Shown: piece by piece, positions 17,411-27,123 of the stretch
Numbering within the stretch: the first letter of the stretch is position 1
How the letters are laid out: each line of letters begins with the position of its first letter
NCBI GenBank assembly: GCA_046538735.1
Contig: JBKHII010000001.1
Span: 62,001-126,000, forward strand
Length of the DNA: 64,000 nt
Direction: 5' to 3'
Source: SLST01 sp046538735
GTDB lineage: Bacteria > Spirochaetota > Spirochaetia > DSM-27196 > SLST01
Position numbers and translations under genes: made by a program
Notes under the pieces: model-generated
The model's input: the letters and a program-made list of their open reading frames with translations, nothing else
Database searches by the model: none
Told to the model about the DNA's origin: nothing

Positions 17411-18963
17411 TGCGAGACCGTACACCACGTCTGACCGAGCTTTCGCACTCGCTCGAGATGCGCTGGCGATTTCTGCTCCTCGCAGACGCGCTCTTCACGG
17501 CGCTCGCGGTGACGCTCGGCGCCTCGCTTGGAGCGCTCCTCGTGCGCGTAGCCGGAGATCTCTCCTTTTCGATTCTCCGGCTGCTGCTCGTGCTCAACGG
17601 GTCCGCGATGGTGGTTGCGATCCTGATCGTCGCGCTGCGGCGCCGCGACCAGTCGCGCTTCTTCATCGACGCCGACCGCGCCTACGGGTTCAGATCGCTT
17701 CTGGTCTCGGGGTACGAGTTCGGCCGCCGCGGGCCGGACGACCGGCACGACGAGTCGCGCCGGCCGCAATCGGCGGATCGCGACGCGTTCGAGCGACTCG
17801 TCGTTGAACGTGCGGAAGAGCGGTCGGGCGACGTCAATCCGCGCACGGTCTACCCTTCGCGGACACCGAAGAGCATCGGAGCGGTCGCTGCGCTCGTCGT
17901 AGCGCTGGGCATCTTTCTGACGCTGCAGGCAAGCGGATGGTTCGAGCGACCCGTGCCTCCCTACGCCGAAGAAGCGATCATGCTCGAAGACGCGGGACGC
18001 CGCCTCGCCGAGCGCGCCGAGTCGAACGACGAGTTGCGGGAGCTCGCGGAGGAGATGCGCCGGCTCGGGCGCCAGGTGCAGCGAAACGAGCTCCCACCGG
18101 ACGAAGCGCGACGGAGAATCGACCGGCTGAACGAGCGGGTGGAGGAGCAGCTCGACGATCTCGCTCGCATCCCGCCGATCGAGCACAACGAGGACGCGCA
18201 GATCCCTCCGGAGACCGAGAACACGATACGCCAGGCGCTCCGTTCCGGCATGAGCGACGGCGAGGTGCTCGAGTTCTTCACGCGGATGCGATCGCAGGGC
18301 AACTCGACGCCGGACGCGGTCCAGGCGCTCGACGAGTCGACCTCGGGGGGCGAGCCGAACGCGAGCGTTGAAGGAGAGGGCGAGCGGGCTCAAGAATTGA
18401 TGGACCAGCTCGAGAGCCGGCCCGAGTCTGCCGGCGGAGACGACTCGTACGTCCGAAACCCGCTCGAGCAATCGAGGCAGGCGCTCCAGGAGATGGGCGC
18501 CGGCCGCCGGCAGCTCTCTCAGGGGGACACGTCCGAGCAGGGAACGCCCGGCGAGTCGGACAGCGGCGGGACTCGCGCAACGGGCGGTTCGGGCGATTCG
18601 CGGCCTCAGGGAAGCCAGAGCGACGAGAGCGGCGAGCAGGAGAGCTCCGGCCAGGAAGGCGGGACGCTCGAGGTGGAGGACCAGATGTCGGACGACTTCA
18701 CCCGCTCCCGAGCCGCGAGTCCGGTCATGCGCGAGATCGAGGGAGTCGTGACCGACGACACGATCATGGACATCATCATCCGCGAGCTTCCCTCCGAGGC
18801 GACGTCGGCCTTGACCGAGCAGGAACTGGACGTCGTCTTCGAACGCGTCGTGGAAGAAGCGGTAGGTCGTGAAGAGACCCCGCCCGAACTACAGCAACTT
18901 GTACGGAACTATTTCCTGAGATTGACACGAGCAAACCGAGAAGGAGCAGCTGATGAGCAGTAG
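17407..18963 (+). CDS. membrane protein with long charged coiled-coil and low-complexity region
   Basis: 518 aa, family not recognised (DUF4175-like at best). Two or three membrane segments occur at about 20-75 and 155-180. A Glu/Arg-rich helical stretch follows (about 190-260, LAERAESNDELRELAEEMRR) that should form a coiled coil. Then comes a Gly/Ser/Gln/Glu-rich disordered linker (about 310-425) and a compact helical C-terminal end (about 430-518). The layout suggests an elongated scaffold reaching out from the membrane. It overlaps the moxR start by 11 bp, so translation is coupled to the ATPase. Start: first of two adjacent ATG codons. Confidence 0.75.
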   Translation: MMRDRTPRLTELSHSLEMRWRFLLLADALFTALAVTLGASLGALLVRVAGDLSFSILRLLLVLNGSAMVVAILIVALRRRDQSRFFIDADRAYGFRSLLVSGYEFGRRGPDDRHDESRRPQSADRDAFERLVVERAEERSGDVNPRTVYPSRTPKSIGAVAALVVALGIFLTLQASGWFERPVPPYAEEAIMLEDAGRRLAERAESNDELRELAEEMRRLGRQVQRNELPPDEARRRIDRLNERVEEQLDDLARIPPIEHNEDAQIPPETENTIRQALRSGMSDGEVLEFFTRMRSQGNSTPDAVQALDESTSGGEPNASVEGEGERAQELMDQLESRPESAGGDDSYVRNPLEQSRQALQEMGAGRRQLSQGDTSEQGTPGESDSGGTRATGGSGDSRPQGSQSDESGEQESSGQEGGTLEVEDQMSDDFTRSRAASPVMREIEGVVTDDTIMDIIIRELPSEATSALTEQELDVVFERVVEEAVGREETPPELQQLVRNYFLRLTRANREGAADEQ

Positions 18964-19969
18964 TCAGACGGCGTGGGACCCCGGTGTCCAGGAACGCGCA
19001 CTAGAGGCCGGAGCGAAGGTCCGGACGGTCGAAGAGGAGATCGGTCGCTACATCGTTGGGCACGGCGCTTTGGTCGAGCAGGTGCTCGTCTGCCTCCTGT
19101 GCCGCGGACACGCGCTGCTCGAAGGTGTCCCGGGACTCGGCAAGACCTTCCTGATCAAGACGTTCGGCGAGGTCCTCGACCTGACGACGACTCGGATCCA
19201 GTTCACGCCCGATCTCATGCCCGCGGACATCATCGGGACGAACGTGCTCGTGCGAGACGAGGAAGGCAACCAGCTCATCCGGTTCCAGGAAGGACCGATC
19301 TTCAGCCAGGTGCTGCTCGCAGACGAGATCAACCGCGCGACTCCCAAGACGCAATCGGCACTCCTTGAGGCGATGCAGGAGCAGAGCGTGACCGTGGCCG
19401 GGAGCACGTACGCGCTCGCGCCTCCTTTCATCGTGCTCGCGACGCAGAACCCGATCGAGATGGAGGGGACCTACCCACTGCCGGAGGCGCAACTCGATCG
19501 ATTCTTCTTCAAGCTCAAGGTCGAATACCCCTCCTACGACGATCTGCTGAAGATCGTGGACCGAACCACGACGGGAGCCCTGCCGATGCTCGAGCGTATC
19601 CTCGGGACGGAGGAGATCGTGGAGTACCAGGACCTCATCCGCGCCGTGCCCGCGTCCACCGCGGTCCTCGACTACGCCGTGCGCCTCGTGTACGGAACGC
19701 ATCCGGACCGCGACCGCGCAATCGACGAAGTCAAGCGGTTCGTTCGCTACGGATCGAGCCCGCGGGGTGCGCAAAGCCTCATTCTCGCGGCGAAGGTCTA
19801 CGCGCTGCTGGACGGTCGATTCACGGTGGACTTCGCGGACGTGCGAAGGGCCGCGCTCCCGTCGCTGAGGCACCGCCTGATCCTCAGCTTCCAGGGCGAG
19901 GCGGAAGGCGTGGACCCGGACACGATCGTCGAACGCGTCATGGAGACTACTCCGGAGGCGAGTCGGTAA
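18953..19969 (+). CDS. MoxR family AAA+ ATPase
   Basis: 338 aa cytoplasmic chaperone-type ATPase. Walker A is GVPGLGKT (58-65). Walker B with sensor region is LLADEINRATPKTQ (121-134, Asp124/Glu125), followed by the MoxR insert QEQSVTVAG and the sensor-1 motif ATQNPIEMEGTYPLPEAQLD. MoxR proteins act with von Willebrand A proteins to mature or insert metals or cofactors into partner enzymes or complexes. Here the usual neighbours, DUF58 and vWA genes, follow directly. Start ATG with GGAG 6 bp upstream, inside the end of the preceding gene. Confidence 0.95.
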   Translation: MSSSQTAWDPGVQERALEAGAKVRTVEEEIGRYIVGHGALVEQVLVCLLCRGHALLEGVPGLGKTFLIKTFGEVLDLTTTRIQFTPDLMPADIIGTNVLVRDEEGNQLIRFQEGPIFSQVLLADEINRATPKTQSALLEAMQEQSVTVAGSTYALAPPFIVLATQNPIEMEGTYPLPEAQLDRFFFKLKVEYPSYDDLLKIVDRTTTGALPMLERILGTEEIVEYQDLIRAVPASTAVLDYAVRLVYGTHPDRDRAIDEVKRFVRYGSSPRGAQSLILAAKVYALLDGRFTVDFADVRRAALPSLRHRLILSFQGEAEGVDPDTIVERVMETTPEASR

Positions 19970-20850
19970 TGGCGGCACCTCTGCTGGACGAAGCGTTCCT
20001 CCGGAAGCTCGAACAGCTCTCGCTCCTCGCGCGGAAGATCCGCTCGGGCGTCTCGCGCGGCGAAAACATCTCGATCCACCGCGGCGCCTCGCTCGAGTTC
20101 TCGGACTACCGTCTCTATCAACCCGGTGACGACTTTCGCTACCTCGACTGGAACATCTACAACCGGCTCCACCGGCTCTTCGTGAAGGTGTTCACCGCCG
20201 AGGAGAACCTCACGGTGCACATTCTGCTCGACACGAGCCGATCGATGGCGTTCGGGAGCCCGAGCAAGCTCTGGTACGCCGGTCGGCTCGCGGCTGCCCT
20301 CGGTTACCTCGCGGTGAACAATCTCGACCGCGTGGGCGTGAGCGCGTTCGCGGACGGGATCGAGCATTCGCTCCAGCCGGTGCGTCAGAAGTCGCATGTC
20401 TTCTCGCTCTTCGACTACATCGAATCGCTCACTCCCTCCGGCGGCACCGACTTCAACGGGACGTTGCGCGACTACTCGCTGCGCACGAAGCGGCCGGGCC
20501 TCGCGATCCTCATCTCAGACCTGCTCGACCCTTCCGGGTACGAGGAGGGGCTCAAGGCGCTGCTCTACCGCCGATTCGATATCATGCTGATTCAGGTCAT
20601 GGACGAGGAGGAGCTCACTCCGCGCATGAAGGGTCCGTTCCGCCTGATCGACGGCGAGACGGAGGACGAGACGGAGTTGAACGTGGAACCGGAGACGGTA
20701 GGCGAGTACCAGCGTCGGCTTCACTCCTTTTTCGACGGGATCGAGGAGTTCTGTCTCAGCCACGATATCGAGTACCTGCGGACCTCGAATCGGATTCCGA
20801 TCGAGGACGTCGTCTTCAGCTACCTCAGACGGGGGGTCTTTGTCCATTGA
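19969..20850 (+). CDS. DUF58 protein (vWA-like MoxR partner)
   Basis: 293 aa. The DUF58 signature is clear: RRKIRSG-like opening (LARKIRSGVSRGENISIHRG), FSDYRLYQPGDDFRYLDWNI (about 44-63) and then a vWA-like fold with LLDTSRSMAFGS (about 86-97), a DxSxS-type metal-binding motif. DUF58 proteins are regularly encoded next to moxR and are thought to bind the ATPase or its client. This one is cytoplasmic with no membrane segment. The ATG shares its A with the moxR stop codon, and its own stop overlaps the next TTG start by 4 bp. Confidence 0.92.
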   Translation: MAAPLLDEAFLRKLEQLSLLARKIRSGVSRGENISIHRGASLEFSDYRLYQPGDDFRYLDWNIYNRLHRLFVKVFTAEENLTVHILLDTSRSMAFGSPSKLWYAGRLAAALGYLAVNNLDRVGVSAFADGIEHSLQPVRQKSHVFSLFDYIESLTPSGGTDFNGTLRDYSLRTKRPGLAILISDLLDPSGYEEGLKALLYRRFDIMLIQVMDEEELTPRMKGPFRLIDGETEDETELNVEPETVGEYQRRLHSFFDGIEEFCLSHDIEYLRTSNRIPIEDVVFSYLRRGVFVH

Positions 20851-22673
20851 CGTTCGCTAACCCGCTCGGCCTGCTTCTTCTGCTGTCGCTCCCGGTGATC
20901 GCGCTCCTCCATCTCTTCCGCCAGGAGCGAAAACGCCGCGAGGTCTCCTCCATTTTCCTCTGGCGCGAGGTTTCCGACCAGCAGAGCCGCCGCGTGCGCC
21001 CGCGCCTGCTCCGCAACGTGAACCTGCTTCTGCAGCTTCTCGCCGCGCTGCTCGCGTCCTTCGCGCTCGCGCAGCCGGTCGTAGCGACCGGTCCGGCCGC
21101 CGGGTCGCAGGAGATCGTGGTTCTCGTGGACGACAGCGCGAGCATGCAGACCGCCGCGGGCGGAATGTCTCACCTCGGCCTCGCACGGAACCGAGCACGG
21201 GACATCATCGGGCGTGCCCCTCGCAACGCGCGCATCCTTCTCGCGTCGGCGGGTCCGAGCCCGCGAATCGTCCAGCCGTACACGAGCGACCGAGCGCTTC
21301 TCTACGAACGGCTCTCGTCGATCGAACCAACCGACGGCGCCTCCGACCTGCGAGGCGCGCTCGAGCTCGTGCGCGGATTGGGAACGGGAGACCGGACCGA
21401 CGTCGTGCTCGTCACGGACGGCGCCACGTCGTTTCCGGACGACATGAGCCTCCCGCACGGCCTCTCCACGATCGTCGTGGGCGGATCGAGCGATGATCCG
21501 GTCCGCCCGAATGTGGCGATCACGCTCTTCGAGCTGCGCGCCCGCCCGAACGGACGGGTCTTCGAAGCCTTGATCGGCGTGGGCAACTACTCGCCCGCCC
21601 AGGTTCAACGCACGCTCGAGCTCATCGCGGACGGCGAGATCGTCTCCGAGCGCACGCTCAGCGTTCCCGCCGGCGAAGAGCGACTGGTCACGGCCGCGAT
21701 CCCGCGAACCGAAGGGATCGTCTACGAGGCGAGACTCGCAGGCAACGAAGACGAGCTCACGGTGGACGACCACGCCTACGCGGCCGCGGCCGGCGACCGA
21801 CCGATCCGCGTTCAGCTCGTCACCGCCGGAAACCTCTTTCTCGAGTCGTTCCTCTCGGTCTACCCGAACGTCCAACTCACGGTCACCGAGAGCGTGGACC
21901 AGGCAAGCCCCTTCGACATTCTGATCCTGGACGACGTACCGGCTCCGGCACGGCTGCGCGGCAACGTCGTTGCGCTCGGCGCCGTCCTGCCGGACGGCCC
22001 GTTCACGATCATCGGTACGGATGAGCTCGATCGCCCCGCCTCGGCGCGGACCGACCATCCGGTCACTCGCGGCGTCACGCTCGATCAGGTCCAGGTGAGC
22101 GAGTTCATCGCCGGCGAGCTCAGCCGGCGAGCCAACGTCCTCGTCTCCGCGGGCCCCGATCCCTTGCTCTACACGTACCAGGCGAACGACCTCAGGCTCG
22201 TGGCGACGACGTTCTCGCTGACCGCCTCCGATCTCGCGCTGCGAAGCAGCTTCCCGGTCCTGATGAACAACATCATCCAGTGGCTCGCGCCCGTCGCTCC
22301 GGCCGGAGAGGTGGGGTACGTGGAGGTCGGGAGCGTGGTGCCGCTCTACGTACCTGCGGGGGAGGAGATCGCGGTGATTCTGCCGGACGGAACCACGCGT
22401 CGGTATACTCCCCGGACGACTCCGTTCGAGTTCGCCGAGACCGCTCGCGCGGGCATCTACAACGTTCGAGGAGAGTCGTTCGCGGGAAGGTTCGCGGTGT
22501 CGCTCGCGAGCAGCGACGAGTCGGACCTCCGTCGCCGCCTCGGATCGGTGAGCGGCGATCTCACGACCGCGTCGATCGAGACTGCCGCCGCGCGGCCCAT
22601 CCGGCAGTGGCTCGCGCTCGCGGCGCTGCTGCTCCTCGCCGCCGACTGGGTCGTCTGGGCAAGGAGGCATTGA
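20847..22673 (+). CDS. BatA-like membrane protein with von Willebrand A domain
   Basis: 608 aa. The N-terminal aerotolerance-type module is recognisable: FANPLGLLLLLSLPVIALLH (about 3-22), two membrane helices, and RRVRPRLLRNVNLLLQLLAA. It is followed by a vWA domain starting IVVLVDDSASMQTAAGG with the DxSxS metal site. A long beta-rich extracytoplasmic part follows, and a C-terminal helix near 590 (QWLALAALLLLAADWVVWAR) returns to the membrane. The start is TTG at 20847, overlapping the DUF58 stop as TTGA, and I see no better start. The last base of its stop is the first base of the next gene's ATG. Confidence 0.88.
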   Translation: MTFANPLGLLLLLSLPVIALLHLFRQERKRREVSSIFLWREVSDQQSRRVRPRLLRNVNLLLQLLAALLASFALAQPVVATGPAAGSQEIVVLVDDSASMQTAAGGMSHLGLARNRARDIIGRAPRNARILLASAGPSPRIVQPYTSDRALLYERLSSIEPTDGASDLRGALELVRGLGTGDRTDVVLVTDGATSFPDDMSLPHGLSTIVVGGSSDDPVRPNVAITLFELRARPNGRVFEALIGVGNYSPAQVQRTLELIADGEIVSERTLSVPAGEERLVTAAIPRTEGIVYEARLAGNEDELTVDDHAYAAAAGDRPIRVQLVTAGNLFLESFLSVYPNVQLTVTESVDQASPFDILILDDVPAPARLRGNVVALGAVLPDGPFTIIGTDELDRPASARTDHPVTRGVTLDQVQVSEFIAGELSRRANVLVSAGPDPLLYTYQANDLRLVATTFSLTASDLALRSSFPVLMNNIIQWLAPVAPAGEVGYVEVGSVVPLYVPAGEEIAVILPDGTTRRYTPRTTPFEFAETARAGIYNVRGESFAGRFAVSLASSDESDLRRRLGSVSGDLTTASIETAAARPIRQWLALAALLLLAADWVVWARRH

Positions 22674-25483
22674 TGCGATTCTTGCACCCGATCGCGTTCG
22701 TTCTGTTTCTCCTGATCCCGGTTCTCGTCGCAGCGCTCGTCGTGGGCCGGCGCAAACCCGGCGTGCGGCGAGTCGTGCCGCTCGCGCTCCGCATCGTTGC
22801 GGTGGTGGCGCTCATCCTCGTGATCGCCGGTGTGGAGTACCGGAGCGAAGGCGCAGGCATCGACGTGGTATTCGCGGTGGATGTCTCGGACAGCATCGGC
22901 CGCGAGGGGGCGAATGAGGCGGAAGCGTTTGTGGAGCGCGCGCTTGCCGCGGCTCGACCCGAGGATCGAGCCGCGATCGTGCTGATCGGGGAGGACGTCG
23001 CGGTCGAGCGGGGCCTGCAGGCCGGGCTCTCGCAGCTTACGCAGGAATCCGTGCTGAGGACGAGCGCGACGTCGATATCGAACGGGATCGTGCGCGCGCT
23101 CTCGCTCTTCGAGGGCGAACGCGCGAAGCGCATCGTGCTTCTCAGCGACGGGCAGGAGACGAGCGGAGACGCGGCGGAGGCGGCCCGTATTGCCGCGGAC
23201 GCGGGCGTTGAGCTGCACACGGTTCCGCTGCCCACGCGACCTTCGGACGGCGAGGTGTTTGTGCGACGCGTGGATGCGCCCTCGCAGGTTCGGCTCGACC
23301 AGACGCACGAGTTCAACGTGGTCGTCGCCGCTACGCAGCCGAAGGACGCGACCGTGACGGTCTTCCGCGACGGCGAGTACTACGGCGAGGACGAGGTTCG
23401 GCTCGGCCCGGGTGACAATGTGATCTCGTTTCAGGGCCGCTTCGAGGACACCGGCGTGCACCGTTACGGCGTGACCGTCGCGACACCGGACGACCCGATC
23501 GCCGTCAACAACGAGGCCGAGGCGCTCGTGCGAGTGACGGGCGAGCCGGTCCTCCTCTACGTGGCACAGACTCCGGCCGAGCCGGTCCTGGATGCGCTCA
23601 CCGGTCAGGGATTCACGGTCGAAGTACGCGACACCGAGCGAATACCGACCGAGGTGGGAGAGCTCGTTCCCTACGACGCGGTGATCTTCGACAACGTGCC
23701 CGCATACGACATGTCGGTGCCTCGGATGGAGGCAATCGAGCGCTACGTGCGCGACACGGGCGGCGGATTCATGATGATTGGGGGCGACGCGAGCTTCGGC
23801 GCAGGCGGCTACTATCGAACCCCGATCGAGCGCACGCTGCCGGTGGACATGGACGTAACCTCGACCATGAAGATCCCGTCGCTCGCGTTGATCTTCGTGA
23901 TCGATAAGTCGGGAAGCATGGGCGCGATCGAAGTGTCCGGCCGGAGCAAGCTCGATCTCGTGAAAGAGGCCGTGATCTCGGCGGTCGAGATCATGAATCC
24001 GTTCTACACCGTGGGGCTCGTCGCCTTCGACGCGGACGTGGAATGGACGGTACCGATGACGCGCGCCGGCGACCGCGAATCGATCATCCGGGATCTCGCG
24101 TTGCTCTCCTCCGGAGGCGGAACGGTCCTGGAGGGAGCACTCCGCGAGGCGCTGCGCGTCCTGCGAGGCGAGGAGGCGGCGGTGAAGCACCTCGTCGTGC
24201 TCTCGGACGGGCTCACGAACGACGCCGACTTCGAGGAGATCATCGGCGAGCTCGAGGATGAGAAGGTGACGGTCTCCACGGTATCGATCGGAACGGCGTC
24301 CGACCGCGAGCTGATGCGCGACATGGCCGAGTGGGGAGGTGGTCGCGCCTACCACGCGGCGGACTCGAACAGCGTGCCGCGCATCTTCGCCGCAGAGACC
24401 ACGATCGTGAGTCGAAATCTGATCGTGGAGGAGGCTTTTGTTCCGCAGATCGTGGGATCGAGCCCGGTGATCGAAGGGATCGATCCGAGCGAGATCCCCC
24501 CGCTCGAGGGTTTCGTGCTCGCGTATCAGAAGAGCGGGGCGCAGATGGTCCTCGCAGGGCGGGGAACGAATCCGGTGCTCTCCACCTGGCAGTACGGTCT
24601 CGGACGCAGCGTCGCGTTTACCTCCGACCTCCGGGCGAAATGGGGCATCAACTGGCTGGGGTGGCCCGGCTACCAGCAGGTGCTGTCGCAGGCGGTCCGA
24701 TGGGCTCAGAGGCCGACCGATGCGTCCGATCTCACGGTTCGATTCGAGCAGGGTTCGGACGAGACACTCATGACGGTGGACGCGATCGCCGCGGACGGCT
24801 CGTTCGAGAACCTGCTCGAGCTCTCCGCCCGGGTCCAGCCGCCGGATGCGGACCCGTACGATGTTGCCCTCGAACAGACGCGACCGGGCAGGTACGAGAC
24901 GAGTCTCACCACGAACGCCGAAGGCAACTACATCGTCACGGTGTACGGGTCGGAAGGACAACGCCCGGAGCCGTACGGTCTTTCGGTTCCGTACGCGCGT
25001 GAGTACATCCAGTTCGAGACCGACTTCGAGCGACTCAGCGTCATCGCGCAACGAGGCGGCGGACGCGTGCTGTCCGGCACCGAAGCGGAGGGAGTGTTCA
25101 CGGTGGAGGTCGCGGGGATGTCGTTCCGAGACACGCTCATTCGTTGGCTCCTCGTGGGCGCGGTGGTGCTCCTCATCCTTGAGCTCGTCGTGAAGAAGCT
25201 CATCATGCCGGTCGGATCGATCGTGAGCTCGTCAATGGCGGCCGCAGCCGAGGAACGACGGGAGCGTCGCAGAGGCCTCCTGGCGCGACTCCTCGGGCGC
25301 GACGGAGCCCCGGGCAGACCGGCGGATACCGACCTCCCGAGCTACGAGGAGCTTCGGCGCCAGGTTGCCGAAGCCTACCGCCGCCGTTCGCAGCGGGCAC
25401 CCGAGCGACACTGGCACGAGGGTGGAGAACACAACCCGGTTGCGGAACGGAAGATCTACATCGCGAGGAAGCGCAGACAGTAG
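22673..25483 (+). CDS. large membrane protein with two vWA domains and a GATase1-like domain
   Basis: 936 aa. Two N-terminal membrane helices (about 5-22, 33-55) lead to a first vWA domain, DVVFAVDVSDSIGREG (about 63-78). A beta-rich region and a class I glutamine-amidotransferase-like segment follow (RYVRDTGGGFMMIGGDASFG, about 355-374), then a second vWA domain, IFVIDKSGSMGA (about 405-416). A C-terminal helix near 822-845 anchors the end, and the basic cytoplasmic tail is followed by RRQ. Both vWA domains keep DxSxS-type metal sites. This architecture is common in bacterial vWA/DUF membrane proteins encoded with MoxR. Start: ATG with AAGGAGG 5 bp upstream. Confidence 0.88.
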   Translation: MRFLHPIAFVLFLLIPVLVAALVVGRRKPGVRRVVPLALRIVAVVALILVIAGVEYRSEGAGIDVVFAVDVSDSIGREGANEAEAFVERALAAARPEDRAAIVLIGEDVAVERGLQAGLSQLTQESVLRTSATSISNGIVRALSLFEGERAKRIVLLSDGQETSGDAAEAARIAADAGVELHTVPLPTRPSDGEVFVRRVDAPSQVRLDQTHEFNVVVAATQPKDATVTVFRDGEYYGEDEVRLGPGDNVISFQGRFEDTGVHRYGVTVATPDDPIAVNNEAEALVRVTGEPVLLYVAQTPAEPVLDALTGQGFTVEVRDTERIPTEVGELVPYDAVIFDNVPAYDMSVPRMEAIERYVRDTGGGFMMIGGDASFGAGGYYRTPIERTLPVDMDVTSTMKIPSLALIFVIDKSGSMGAIEVSGRSKLDLVKEAVISAVEIMNPFYTVGLVAFDADVEWTVPMTRAGDRESIIRDLALLSSGGGTVLEGALREALRVLRGEEAAVKHLVVLSDGLTNDADFEEIIGELEDEKVTVSTVSIGTASDRELMRDMAEWGGGRAYHAADSNSVPRIFAAETTIVSRNLIVEEAFVPQIVGSSPVIEGIDPSEIPPLEGFVLAYQKSGAQMVLAGRGTNPVLSTWQYGLGRSVAFTSDLRAKWGINWLGWPGYQQVLSQAVRWAQRPTDASDLTVRFEQGSDETLMTVDAIAADGSFENLLELSARVQPPDADPYDVALEQTRPGRYETSLTTNAEGNYIVTVYGSEGQRPEPYGLSVPYAREYIQFETDFERLSVIAQRGGGRVLSGTEAEGVFTVEVAGMSFRDTLIRWLLVGAVVLLILELVVKKLIMPVGSIVSSSMAAAAEERRERRRGLLARLLGRDGAPGRPADTDLPSYEELRRQVAEAYRRRSQRAPERHWHEGGEHNPVAERKIYIARKRRQ

Positions 25484-25489
25484 CCGGCG

Positions 25490-26344
25490 CTACTCCGCAC
25501 CGCCGATCAGGAGCCCGTACGCGTTGTTGAGCGTCTTCGCCGTCTCGAGCCCATCCGGGTTCACGTCCGGATGGTACTTCCGCATGAGGGTTCGGTAGCG
25601 ATCGCGAACCTCGCGCTTCGAGGGTTGTGGGTTCGCGATGCCGAGCACGGCAAGCGCCTGCCTCCGGTCGTGCACCTCGGTCATCGTCCCGTCGGTGCTC
25701 CGGCCCCCGGCCGCGTCGTCGGCGTCCCGCTCGCCGTGCGTTCTGCCGCCCGGCAGCATGCCCTCGTGCCGCGCCACCGTCCGCAGAATCTCCATCAGGG
25801 CGGGCGCCAGATCCTCCACGTCCACGATGTGCCGTTGCAGCAGGAGGTGGAGGTAGGCGGCTACCGTCGCGCGGAGCGCCGGCGCGTCGCGCAGCTCCAG
25901 GTACTCCCGCACGCACTGCTCCACGAGATCCTGATGCGGGAAGTAGGTCCGCAGGTAGGCGAACTTCGCGCGGTCGTACCTGCGGAACTCCCGAAGCATT
26001 GCCCGGAACGTCTCCGGCTCGGGCGTATGGAGGACGACGGCGTGCCGGACGGCCCGAACGAAACGCTCGGTAAGCTCGACCCGATCGTCGTGAGTCAGGA
26101 AGAGGCCGGCGTCGCGGAACTCGCCGCGGTAGTCGCGACCGGTGAGCAGGTCGAGCAGGAGGAGCAGCTCCCCCACGTTGTCGGGTCCGAAGACGTCCGT
26201 GCCGACCTGCCCACTCTCGTACTGCGCCCGGTAGAAGTCCACCGAATCGTACCGGTCGGAGAGCTCGTCCGCCGTCACTTCCCAACTCCCGTCGGCGTCG
26301 GCTCGAACCTGCAGCTCGTTGATGAGCGCCTCGGTGGTGGTCAT
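25490..26344 (-). CDS. protein with C-terminal J domain
   Basis: 284 aa. The last 65 residues form a J domain: DRRQALAVLGI, KREVRDRYRTLMRKYHPDVN with the HPD triad at 258-260, and KTLNNAYGLL. J domains stimulate Hsp70 (DnaK) ATPase, and a dnaK gene lies about 35 kb away in this window. The N-terminal 190 residues are helical, acidic and of no recognised family, presumably a client- or localisation-specific module. There is no G/F region or zinc-finger, so it is a class III J protein. The ATG overlap with the end of the methyltransferase gene (4 bp) shows one operon. Confidence 0.85.
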   Translation of the reverse strand: MTTTEALINELQVRADADGSWEVTADELSDRYDSVDFYRAQYESGQVGTDVFGPDNVGELLLLLDLLTGRDYRGEFRDAGLFLTHDDRVELTERFVRAVRHAVVLHTPEPETFRAMLREFRRYDRAKFAYLRTYFPHQDLVEQCVREYLELRDAPALRATVAAYLHLLLQRHIVDVEDLAPALMEILRTVARHEGMLPGGRTHGERDADDAAGGRSTDGTMTEVHDRRQALAVLGIANPQPSKREVRDRYRTLMRKYHPDVNPDGLETAKTLNNAYGLLIGGAE

Positions 26345-27123
26345 CGGTCTCGCTCCGGCCCGAATCTCCCTCGCAGCACGAACCGAGGCGGCGTCGCGAC
26401 TCCCTTCGAGGTGAGCGCTCGGACGATCCGCTCGGCCTCGCCCCGAACCTCGGGGTACTCGGGCTTGTCGTGCACGAGCTCCATGTAGTCGGCGACGAAA
26501 GCGATCGCCTCGTCAACTCGGTCGGAGCCCGGGGGCGCCGGCTCGTCGTCACGCATCTCGCACTCGACTTCGATCGTCACGCCGCAGGAACTGAGCAGCC
26601 GGCGCACTTCATCGCGCGAGTACGTTGGCCGGTGCGACCGACCGTGGATTCGATCGATCCGCGCCTTCAGGTGGTGGAGCCGCTTGCCGTTCTCTTCCTG
26701 CGGAGAGAGCCGGTCGTTCACGAGCTCCTGTACGACGATCGCGCCGCCGGGAGCGCACACGCGCCGCATCTCGGCGAGCACAACGCGCGGATCCTCAAGG
26801 TGATGGAGCGCGTTGGAGATCGCGACGACATCGAAGCGCTCGTCGCGGAACGGTAGTCTGTCCGCGGACAGAATGCGATAGCGAACCGAGTGATGCTCGG
26901 TGAGCCGGCGTGCGTCGTCGATGCTGTCCTTGTCTGGATCTATGCCGACGATCGTTCGCCAGCTGCGCAGCATGTCCGCAAGCGTCCGCGTGAACCCGCC
27001 GCTTCCGCACCCGACGTCCAGCACGTCTCTCGCCGATATCGATCCGAGTACGGCGCGAAGACACGCGGTGGATGGTCGGTCGCCGGCGACGGGGTCGGCG
27101 TTACGCTCGGGAGGTCGGCTCAT
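26341..27123 (-). CDS. SAM-dependent methyltransferase
   Basis: 260 aa class I methyltransferase. Motif I is VLDVGCGSGGFTRTL (about 34-48), motif II IVGIDPDKDSI, and motif IV DVVAISNALHHLEDP, the last typical of UbiE/small-molecule methyltransferases. The substrate cannot be read. The C-terminal 90 residues are charged and helical. I chose ATG 27123 (MSRPPERNADP), which overlaps the dusA end by 23 bp. A longer in-frame version would run further into dusA. Lies between dusA and the J-domain gene. Confidence 0.82.
   Translation of the reverse strand: MSRPPERNADPVAGDRPSTACLRAVLGSISARDVLDVGCGSGGFTRTLADMLRSWRTIVGIDPDKDSIDDARRLTEHHSVRYRILSADRLPFRDERFDVVAISNALHHLEDPRVVLAEMRRVCAPGGAIVVQELVNDRLSPQEENGKRLHHLKARIDRIHGRSHRPTYSRDEVRRLLSSCGVTIEVECEMRDDEPAPPGSDRVDEAIAFVADYMELVHDKPEYPEVRGEAERIVRALTSKGVATPPRFVLRGRFGPERDR

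Noticed and set aside
20820..22670. Long minus-strand frame opposite the BatA-like gene
   Set aside because: Same shadow effect. The plus strand carries clear vWA and membrane motifs.
22457..25051. Very long minus-strand frame opposite the double-vWA gene
   Set aside because: Low-complexity Arg/His/Asp composition and no domain. The plus-strand protein is well supported.
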